From PWQG01 sp051747985 (GTDB taxonomy: Bacteria; Pseudomonadota; Gammaproteobacteria; Pseudomonadales; Pseudohongiellaceae): DNA of 9,364 bases. Below are positions 1-6,347 of the stretch, in pieces (the first letter of the stretch is position 1; each line of letters begins with the position of its first letter). The stretch is from positions 1 through 9,364 of the forward strand of contig JBNJGU010000114.1 in NCBI GenBank assembly GCA_051747985.1, in the 5' to 3' direction. Both the position numbers and the translations under genes were made by a program. The notes beneath the pieces were generated by a model. It had not been told where the DNA came from. It searched no databases and worked only from the letters and a program-made list of their open reading frames with translations.

Positions 1-1
1 C

Positions 2-1228
2 CAGACCACGGTGGACGAGCGTATTCCCGCCCACGACATGCGCAGGGAAGTGCGCACGACCATCGGCCTGCTGGCCGATCACAGACAACCGTTCGGCCTC
101 GATGCTCCGGCCCGGTTCTCCGAGGCCCCCAATCCGAACAGTCTGCGCTTCAAGCGCACCTACGATGTGGTTTCCCTGGTACCCGAGTTCGATTTCCCGG
201 ACCTGCTGAGCCGCGATATCGGGGCTCCTGACTGGACCCTGTCACAGTGGGAAGAATATCTGGAAATGCCGGATGATCCGCGCTACGAAGAGCTGGCCCG
301 GGAGCTGATCGGCGATGTCCGCCCCGAGTTTGCCAATGACCCCTATGCCCGCGCCATGGCGATCAAACAGTACCTGGATGGTAACGGCATCTACAGCCTG
401 GAGAACGTCCACGCTTCGGAGGAAGACCCGGCCGCTTCCTTCCTGTTCGGCGACCTGACCGGTTACTGCGTGCATTTTGCCTATGCGGCCACTTATCTTT
501 ACCGCAGTATCGGCATACCGGCCCGCGTCGGTGTCGGCTATGCGGTCCCGGCCGACAACCGTGCTGGCGGCTCGGCACTGTTGATCCAGGCGGTGCATGG
601 TCACGCGTGGCCGGAAATCTATCTGCAGGGACGTGGCTGGGTGATCGTGGACCCGTCGCCCTCGCGCACGCTGGTCGACATGTCCATGGACCCGCAGGAC
701 GACCTGCAACAGTTGCTGGGCGACATGCTGCGCGATGACGCCTCTTTTGAGTCCTACACGGACAGTCTGTCCAGGGACTCCCTGTCGCTGACGGCATTGT
801 TGCGTGGCACGGCGGGTCTGACCGGACTGCTGCTGGTGATGGGCTGGATCATCCGCCTCTGGCGGCAGCTGATTCCATTGTTCTGTCCACGCGAGGGACT
901 CCACCGTCACGGCTTTCGGGCCGCACTGGACAAACTGGCCGCCTTCGGCATCACCCGCCAGCGCGGCGAGACCCGAGAGGCATTTGCCCGGCGGCATTCG
1001 GCGCGCCTTCCGGCGTTACAGTCGCTCACCGATCAACACCTGGAGCGGGCGCTGGGAAGCGGCTTCGGCGACAGTCACGTGATGACAGTGGGCCATGACA
1101 GCGGGGCACTGCGACAGTCGTGGCAATCACAGCTGCGTGAGCTCGACCGGCAGCTTCAGAACACCCACCCCGCGTGGCGGCGCTGGCTGGCCGCCCTGCA
1201 CCCGTTCCCGTGGCTGACCGGGCGCTGA
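2..1228 (+). CDS. TgpA-like membrane transglutaminase, 3' part (5' end outside window)
   Basis: This is the C-terminal part of a transglutaminase-superfamily protein. The frame is open to the left edge (CAG ACC ACG precede the GTG at 11), so that GTG is probably internal and the real start lies upstream. Numbering from the GTG, the catalytic triad is clear: Cys153 in GYCVHFA, His198 in HGHAWPE and Asp214 in VIVDPSPS. A hydrophobic segment at about 266-287 looks like a membrane helix. The tail after it (about 300-340, AFGITRQRGETREAFARR) resembles the DUF4129-like end of TgpA proteins, which carry an N-terminal membrane bundle (outside the window), a periplasmic transglutaminase core, one more helix and a cytoplasmic tail. 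The substrate is unknown; TgpA of Pseudomonas is an essential envelope protein. The gene ends 29 nt before a MoxR ATPase, the usual partner of this family. A DUF58 gene, the other usual partner, is not in the window and may lie upstream. Confidence 0.85.
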   Translation, partial: QTTVDERIPAHDMRREVRTTIGLLADHRQPFGLDAPARFSEAPNPNSLRFKRTYDVVSLVPEFDFPDLLSRDIGAPDWTLSQWEEYLEMPDDPRYEELARELIGDVRPEFANDPYARAMAIKQYLDGNGIYSLENVHASEEDPAASFLFGDLTGYCVHFAYAATYLYRSIGIPARVGVGYAVPADNRAGGSALLIQAVHGHAWPEIYLQGRGWVIVDPSPSRTLVDMSMDPQDDLQQLLGDMLRDDASFESYTDSLSRDSLSLTALLRGTAGLTGLLLVMGWIIRLWRQLIPLFCPREGLHRHGFRAALDKLAAFGITRQRGETREAFARRHSARLPALQSLTDQHLERALGSGFGDSHVMTVGHDSGALRQSWQSQLRELDRQLQNTHPAWRRWLAALHPFPWLTGR

Positions 1229-1243
1229 ACACACAGATCAATC

Positions 1244-1247
1244 GGAG
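1244..1247 (+). promoter_or_regulatory. Ribosome binding site that sets the MoxR start
   Basis: GGAG lies 10 nt before the ATG at 1258. The frame stays open upstream to an ATG at 1174, but that start would overlap the transglutaminase gene by 55 nt and add 28 residues unlike MoxR N-termini, so 1258 is preferred. Confidence 0.65.
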
Positions 1248-1257
1248 ACGTATCGCA

Positions 1258-2271
1258 ATGAATGCAGCAGTATTGGATGGCAACCCCGCCCTGGCTGAAT
1301 CCCGGGACGTGATCGAACGGCTGCGCGCCGCGGTCGCGAGCCGTGTTCTGGGCCGGGATGACGTGATCGAACTGGTTGTCATTGCCCTGATGGCCGATGG
1401 CCACGTGTTGCTGGAAGACTACCCGGGGTCGGGCAAGACCACACTCGCCAAGGCACTGGGCGAGGCCATCATCGATGACCGGGCCGGCGATCACATGATC
1501 GTTCCGTTCCGTCGTATCCAGTTCACACCGGACCTGTTGCCCTCCGACGTCACCGGTGGCGCTGTATTCGACACCACCAGCAACAGCTTCCATTTCCGCC
1601 ACGGGCCGATCTTCGCCCACGTGGTGCTGGCCGACGAAATCAACCGGACCTCGCCGAAGGTGCAGGCGGCCATGCTGGAGGCGATGGGCGAGAAACAGGT
1701 GACGGTGGACAACACCACCTATCCGCTGGACCCGTTGTTCTTCGTGATCGCCACCCAGAACCCGCTGGACCTGGTCGGCACCTACCCCCTGCCCACCCCG
1801 CAGCTGGACCGTTTCCTGTTCAAGCTGACCATGACCCATATCGACCGGGAGGCCGAACTGCAGGTGCTGGAGTCGTGGCAGAGCCGTCGCGATCGTGCCG
1901 GCGATGCCGGACGCGTCAGTCGGGATACCATCCTGGCCGCCCGCCGCGCCATCGACGAGCAGGTCGAGATCGCTCCGGCGATCCGCACCGCACTGGTGGA
2001 TATTTCCCGGAATCTGCGGGACGACGAACGTATCGTGCAGGGCAATTCCACCCGCAGCATGGTGTTGCTGCTGCCGGCCCTGCAGGTGCGGGCCGTGCTT
2101 CACGGTCGCGGCTACGTCAATGCCGACGACATCCAGGCTCTTCTCGGCCCCGTGCTACGGCACCGGGTCGAACTGGCACCCGGGATCGCCGACTTTGACA
2201 AGGTGCTCCAGGAATGCAGCCGCGACCCCATGGAGGCACTGGCACGCAGTACCCTGAGGGCCGTCAACTGA
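1258..2271 (+). CDS. MoxR-family AAA+ ATPase
   Basis: The product is a 337-residue cytoplasmic ATPase, the normal length for MoxR proteins. The AAA_3 core comes first: Walker A EDYPGSGKTT (Lys60), then the family-typical FTPDLLPSDVTG at about 89-100 and Walker B VVLADEINR (Asp126, Glu127). Sensor 1 is ATQNP (Asn168), followed by the PTPQLDRFLFK stretch with the likely Arg finger (Arg185). The helical lid domain follows, with the GNSTRS segment (sensor-2 region, Arg266) and the ending typical of the family (YVNADDIQALLGPVLRHR). MoxR proteins are chaperone-like ATPases that help mature or assemble protein complexes, often with metal cofactors or in the envelope, together with vWA or DUF58 adaptors. 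No such adaptor is in the window. The gene sits 29 nt after the transglutaminase and its stop is 2 nt before the TPR gene, suggesting co-transcription and coupled translation. The family call is secure; the client is unknown. Confidence 0.95.
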   Translation: MNAAVLDGNPALAESRDVIERLRAAVASRVLGRDDVIELVVIALMADGHVLLEDYPGSGKTTLAKALGEAIIDDRAGDHMIVPFRRIQFTPDLLPSDVTGGAVFDTTSNSFHFRHGPIFAHVVLADEINRTSPKVQAAMLEAMGEKQVTVDNTTYPLDPLFFVIATQNPLDLVGTYPLPTPQLDRFLFKLTMTHIDREAELQVLESWQSRRDRAGDAGRVSRDTILAARRAIDEQVEIAPAIRTALVDISRNLRDDERIVQGNSTRSMVLLLPALQVRAVLHGRGYVNADDIQALLGPVLRHRVELAPGIADFDKVLQECSRDPMEALARSTLRAVN

Positions 2272-2273
2272 CC

Positions 2274-4349
2274 ATGACGATGCGGATCCACCTGCGTCAA
2301 GCCCGACTGTTGCGCCGCATCGTCCGATACGGCGCCACGGCCTTCTGTCTGGTCGCAACCATACTCTCGGCCCCGGGACCCGTGCATGCCCAGACGCCGG
2401 ACAGTAGCGGACTGGGCGACGGCTTCAACGCCACGGCGCCGTCCTGCTTCGGCATGACCGGCATCACCGAGGAACGGGCACTGGCCATCTGCGACGCATT
2501 GTTCCTGCGACAGAACATCGAGGCCCGGGAACTGGCTGAACAGTGGGTGACGGATGAACCCGACTCACCCGGCGCCCATTTTTCCCTGGCCGAGGTCCTG
2601 TCCCGGGTGGAAGGCAATCTGCCCCGCTCACTGCACCACCTGCACCGTGCCGAGGAGCTGCTGGACTACCAGTCCATGGGCCGGGCCATGGCCGAAGGCA
2701 ATCTGGAATGGCATTATCTGACCCTGAGCGAACTGTCCTATGCCCATCAGCTGATCGGTAACCAGGAACGCTCACTGGCCTACCTTGAACGCATCGAGTC
2801 CTTCTACGGCCAGAGCACCGAGTCACTGCGCGGCTGGCCACTGATCAAGCTGGGCCGCTTCGATGAGGCCCGCGCCAGCGCCGAGGAGGTCCTGTCGAGC
2901 ACGGATGATCCCCGGGAACGCAGCCGCGCCTGGAATACACTGTGTGCGGTGGAACTGGCCGATCTGCGGCCCCTGGAATCGATGGAGGCCTGCGAGAACT
3001 CGATGAGCGAGGAGGACGGGGTGTCATTGCTGGAGGACAGCACGGGCGCCGATACGGTGCACCTTCTCAATGCCTCCGAGGTCTCGCTCAGCCTGCTGCG
3101 TTTCGGCGAGGCGGAACAGCTGCTGGAACGGGCCACGCTGTTCCCCAATCCGGACAGCGTCGGGAATCCCTGGGTCTATCTGCTGTACCTGCGCATGAAT
3201 CAGGGCCGCTTCGAGGACGCTCACGACAGCCTGGACCGGATGCTGGCCTGGCGCGAACGTCAACGCCCGCTGGTCACCATCATGAACCGGGCCGAGCACC
3301 TGATGGTCAGCGCCATGTTTCTGCTGCTCAGCGGCTACCCGGAGGATGCCGAACGGCTGACTCGTAGCGCGCTCAACCAGCCGGACCGCACCGGCTCCTA
3401 CAGCGCCGATGAACAACAGAAAGACGCCATCGCCGCTCTGGTCCGCCATGCCGCCGACCGGCAGATACTGGAACGCAAACGCGAGCACATCGCCACGCAG
3501 GGCTGGATCGAGTCCATCCCCGCACGCCTGGAGTCTCTGTGGCTGCGGTTCCGGACCTGGCGCTCCTCCCGACAGGCCGCCTCTCTTTTTGCCGACAACC
3601 AGACGTTGATGAACCGGCTGCGCCCCTACGCCCCGCTGGATGTGCACATTCCCGAGTGGATCGAACCGGAACTGGTGCAGCTGATGGGACACGGCACCAT
3701 CAGCGCGTTGCTGGAACAGACCCGTGACGCCGGGGCCTATGCCCTGAACGAGGGGTATTATCACGCGTATCGGGCCGAGATCGCGTGGCAGGCTGGTCGT
3801 CATGATCGCGTGCTCGAGGCCGGTGAGCAGGCCCTCGGCCAGCTTCCGCCAGAGGAAGTGCTGCTGCGTGCCAGAGTGACCGCAAGAATGGCCGATGCCG
3901 CCTGGCGCGGCGGACAGCGCGACGAGGCACTGGAGTTCTATGAATCCGCTCTGCGCGCCGACCCATCCATCCTGCGACGCCTGGGCGATGCACTGCCTGT
4001 TCAGATCGCCTCCCGTAACATGGAGGCCGAATTGATCCGCCTGCTGCGTCGTTCTCCGCGGTTCCGCGTCGGCGACAGCGGCCCGGCCATCACCCTGGAA
4101 CGCGGCGATACACCAGCATTGTGCCTCCGGGCACGAAGTGGTGACTCCCTCTCCTGTGTTGATGCCAGCCCGGAGGACGACGCGGAGCAGCCACTGGTGG
4201 ATCTGACCCGACGTTTCCTTGATGCCGCGTTCGGGCCCGGTATCGAGATCAGCCGCGCCCAGCGCACGGCCCTGCTGGGTGGCAGCATCATCGGATCCTC
4301 CCGCGATACATCACGACAACGGGACATCAGTGATTTTCTGCTGGAATGA
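2274..4349 (+). CDS. Exported TPR-like helical-repeat protein
   Basis: This 691-residue protein starts with basic residues, a hydrophobic stretch (about 20-33) and a plausible signal peptidase I site at VHA|QT (after residue 39), so it should be periplasmic or envelope-bound. Most of the rest is helical-hairpin repeats of the TPR kind, for example near 66-130 (ALAICDALFL...), 185-210 (IKLGRFDEARASAEEVL), 266-290 (LLRFGEAEQLLERA), 302-325 (NQGRFEDAHDSLDRML), 345-368 and 500-565 (WRGGQRDEALEFYESALRADP). TPR domains bind proteins or peptides, so a scaffold role is likely, but no partner can be read from the sequence. The last 120 residues are less repetitive and hold a close cysteine pair (618 and 628) that could form a disulfide. 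The ATG at 2274 was chosen because it gives an intact signal peptide 2 nt after the moxR stop; an upstream in-frame ATG at 2214 would overlap moxR by 58 nt. GAGGG at 2256-2260 may serve as its ribosome site, though its spacing is long. Confidence 0.85.
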   Translation: MTMRIHLRQARLLRRIVRYGATAFCLVATILSAPGPVHAQTPDSSGLGDGFNATAPSCFGMTGITEERALAICDALFLRQNIEARELAEQWVTDEPDSPGAHFSLAEVLSRVEGNLPRSLHHLHRAEELLDYQSMGRAMAEGNLEWHYLTLSELSYAHQLIGNQERSLAYLERIESFYGQSTESLRGWPLIKLGRFDEARASAEEVLSSTDDPRERSRAWNTLCAVELADLRPLESMEACENSMSEEDGVSLLEDSTGADTVHLLNASEVSLSLLRFGEAEQLLERATLFPNPDSVGNPWVYLLYLRMNQGRFEDAHDSLDRMLAWRERQRPLVTIMNRAEHLMVSAMFLLLSGYPEDAERLTRSALNQPDRTGSYSADEQQKDAIAALVRHAADRQILERKREHIATQGWIESIPARLESLWLRFRTWRSSRQAASLFADNQTLMNRLRPYAPLDVHIPEWIEPELVQLMGHGTISALLEQTRDAGAYALNEGYYHAYRAEIAWQAGRHDRVLEAGEQALGQLPPEEVLLRARVTARMADAAWRGGQRDEALEFYESALRADPSILRRLGDALPVQIASRNMEAELIRLLRRSPRFRVGDSGPAITLERGDTPALCLRARSGDSLSCVDASPEDDAEQPLVDLTRRFLDAAFGPGIEISRAQRTALLGGSIIGSSRDTSRQRDISDFLLE

Positions 4350-4385
4350 CCGGTTGACGGGCCACGAGAACACGATCAGACTGAT

Positions 4386-4391
4386 GAGGAG
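4386..4391 (+). promoter_or_regulatory. Strong ribosome binding site of the EncFtn-like gene
   Basis: GAGGAG lies 6 nt before the ATG at 4398, the strongest purine-rich site in the five-gene unit. It suggests that this small gene is translated independently and well, despite sitting between large genes. Confidence 0.65.
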
Positions 4392-4397
4392 AATGCA

Positions 4398-4688
4398 ATG
4401 TCGAACGAAGGCTATCATGAACCGGTCAATGAGCTGACCGATACCACCAGGGATTTTCACCGAGCCATCGTCTCCCTGATGGAGGAACTGGAAGCGGTGG
4501 ACTGGTACAACCAGCGTGTCGATGCCTGCAAGGACGGCGAGCTGTCCGCCATACTGGCGCACAATCGCGACGAGGAGATCGAGCACGCGATCATGACGCT
4601 GGAATGGATCCGCCGCAACAACACCGTGTTCGACAAGTACCTCAGGAAATTCCTGTTCACGGAAGAGCCACTGGGTCACCACGAATAG
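4398..4688 (+). CDS. EncFtn-like ferritin (encapsulated-ferritin family) without a targeting tail
   Basis: The product is 96 residues long and matches the ferritin domain of encapsulated ferritins such as that of Rhodospirillum rubrum, as recalled from the literature. The core HRAIVSLMEELEAVDWY followed by AILAHNRDEEIEHA is nearly the same in both. With an offset of two residues the key positions agree: Glu30, Glu60 and His63 for the ferroxidase centre formed between two subunits, and Glu29, Glu32, Trp36 and Tyr37 around the metal-entry side. Family members are two-helix proteins that assemble as decameric rings and oxidise Fe(II), and they normally work inside an encapsulin shell that stores the iron. 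This protein ends right after the ferritin domain (FLFTEEPLGHHE) and lacks the usual linker and short hydrophobic C-terminal targeting peptide. The next gene is not an encapsulin. It could be a free cytoplasmic ferroxidase or iron buffer, or the shell may be encoded elsewhere. The family call is strong; the physiological role is inference. Confidence 0.9.
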   Translation: MSNEGYHEPVNELTDTTRDFHRAIVSLMEELEAVDWYNQRVDACKDGELSAILAHNRDEEIEHAIMTLEWIRRNNTVFDKYLRKFLFTEEPLGHHE

Positions 4689-4694
4689 GTCGCC

Positions 4695-6347
4695 ATGGGC
4701 AGTCAGTCCGGTACAGCGCCTCCAACAGCCCGACGCCGGATTCTCTATGCGTCCCTGGCGTTGTCCGCCGCATTGCATGCGCTATTGCTGACCGCGCCAC
4801 CACCCACCGGCCAGACGGATCCGGCCACCGGGCAGTACGATACCTCCATCGAGATCGTACTGCGGGAACGACCATCCTCGGCGGCTGCATCGGAGACTGA
4901 GTCTGTATCGGACGCCAGTACGAGCACGGCCACGTCAACAGCCACTCTACCCGACCCTCTGCCGGTGTCCGACGAGCCGGAATCACTCCCTTCACCGCCA
5001 TCGCCATCTCCCCGGGTGAATACCGACAGCGATCCCGGCCCGGCGCCGCCATTCAGACCTGAACCGATACCCCGGCCACCGGCTCCCTCTCCGGTCCCGG
5101 TCGACAGCCGCATGATCGTCCAGACTCCGCCCGAGCCGCCACCACCGGAAATCGCACCGACGGTCCAGGCCGCGTTGACCGATCGCATCCGGTCCCTGCT
5201 ACCGGAGCTGTCTGCGTCAACGGCAGAGCGGGAATTCACCTGGGAACATGACGGACGGACCTACCGGGCCCGACTGCGGGCTCCGGAAACACCGGCACCA
5301 ACCCGCTCCCAGCAACGCAGGCTGGAAATCCATACCGACGGCGATGGCGATCGCACACTCACCACCAGCGTCACATTGCAACGCACGGCTTTTTCCCGCT
5401 ACGCCAAGTTTGTGGACCACTGGGATGATAACGTCTGGCTGTCCGGTGACGAGGTGATCGGACGGTTCCATTCCAATTCGCGCATACGGGTGGAGACCTC
5501 ACGGCGTCTCCGGCCGACCTTCCATGGCCCGGTCACCGTGGCCGCGCGCATGCCGATGACCCGTCGACTGCGGGACCCCGACATATTTCCCGAGGGCATC
5601 CGCACCGGTGTGGAACCGATACCCATGCCCTCGATCGACCTTGACGAGGATGCCATCCGCCTGGCGGACTCCAGCCCGGAACAGGACGTCCGGTTCTTCA
5701 CTTCGGACACCACGATTGAATTCCTCGCGGGGGGAGGCTATCGCTGGAACAGCGATGACGGTCAGGGGGGGCGGACTCCACACAGCCCGGTGGCGTACCT
5801 GATCGCCCGCGATGGCGTGACGCTGTCGGTCAGCGGAACCGTCACCGGACAGATACTGGTCTACGCACCCCGTCGATTGCTGATCGCCGGCAACCTGGTC
5901 TATCGGGAACCGCCGGACATCTACCCCGCCAGCACCGATCTGCTGGGCCTCATCAGTGACGGCTCCGTACTGGTGGCCCCGTCCACGGTGACAGGACGGG
6001 GCGACCTGGACATACATGCCGCCATCTATGCCGGCAGGCGCTTCGCCGTGCAACGATTCCGGTCGCGGCAGGGGGACACGATGACCATCCTGGGCAGCCT
6101 GACGGCGGGCTCGGTGTCGGCCACCGAGCCCCGGTATCGCACCCGTGTGATTCACGATGACCGTTTTTCCGTGCTCCGGCCCCCGCTGTTTCCGCAGACG
6201 ACAGCGTGGACCCGGGACCCATTGCCCCAGCGCTGGCGCATTGCAGGGGACGGGGACTCCCCATCCACCTCCGTCAGTGTCAGAACCGCTGTGCCCGGTA
6301 CTCCTCCAGGCGCCGTTGACAGCGCGGTGCCTGTTCCAGGGCGTTGA
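4695..6347 (+). CDS. Anchored protein: TonB-like N-terminus, Pro-rich linker, PilX/DUF4900-like domain
   Basis: This 550-residue protein has three parts. Residues 13-33 (RRR, then LYASLALSAALHALLL) form a single membrane anchor of the style found in TonB proteins. Residues about 60-155 are a low-complexity linker rich in Pro, Ser and acidic residues. From about 225 to 508 the sequence resembles the periplasmic part of PilX/DUF4900-type proteins: SRYAKFVDHWDDNVWLSGDEVIGRFHSNSRI, then FHGPVTVAA, a hydrophobic repetitive beta-rich stretch (about 365-475; LIAGNL, GLISDGSVLV, IHAAIYAG, TILGSLTAGS) and the late motif YRTRVIHDDRF...PPLFP. A pilus, surface or export role is possible. No TonB C-terminal domain is present, so it should not be called tonB. 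It starts 6 nt after the EncFtn stop, so translation is probably coupled; an AGGT overlapping that stop is the only ribosome-site candidate. Its 3' end overlaps the convergent gene by 68 bp. Confidence 0.65.
   Translation: MGSQSGTAPPTARRRILYASLALSAALHALLLTAPPPTGQTDPATGQYDTSIEIVLRERPSSAAASETESVSDASTSTATSTATLPDPLPVSDEPESLPSPPSPSPRVNTDSDPGPAPPFRPEPIPRPPAPSPVPVDSRMIVQTPPEPPPPEIAPTVQAALTDRIRSLLPELSASTAEREFTWEHDGRTYRARLRAPETPAPTRSQQRRLEIHTDGDGDRTLTTSVTLQRTAFSRYAKFVDHWDDNVWLSGDEVIGRFHSNSRIRVETSRRLRPTFHGPVTVAARMPMTRRLRDPDIFPEGIRTGVEPIPMPSIDLDEDAIRLADSSPEQDVRFFTSDTTIEFLAGGGYRWNSDDGQGGRTPHSPVAYLIARDGVTLSVSGTVTGQILVYAPRRLLIAGNLVYREPPDIYPASTDLLGLISDGSVLVAPSTVTGRGDLDIHAAIYAGRRFAVQRFRSRQGDTMTILGSLTAGSVSATEPRYRTRVIHDDRFSVLRPPLFPQTTAWTRDPLPQRWRIAGDGDSPSTSVSVRTAVPGTPPGAVDSAVPVPGR

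Noticed and set aside
1156..2103. 315-codon open frame on the - strand
   Set aside because: It is antisense to moxR, whose motifs are unmistakable; no protein family is recognisable in the reverse frame.
3024..3803. 259-codon open frame on the - strand
   Set aside because: It is antisense to the TPR gene and shows no domain or start signal.
4354..4382. Possible promoter before the EncFtn-like gene (TTGACG at 4354-4359)
   Set aside because: The -35 box is acceptable, but nothing close to a -10 box occurs 16-18 nt downstream, so it cannot be supported.
4660..4760. Hidden encapsulin-targeting peptide in another frame after the EncFtn stop
   Set aside because: No short Leu/Gly/Ile-rich motif of the known type was found just after the stop, and the region is occupied by the start and anchor of the next gene.
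4695..5160. Call of the 550-residue protein as TonB
   Set aside because: Only the anchor and Pro-rich spacer are TonB-like; the C-terminal TonB domain is missing and replaced by a PilX/DUF4900-like region.
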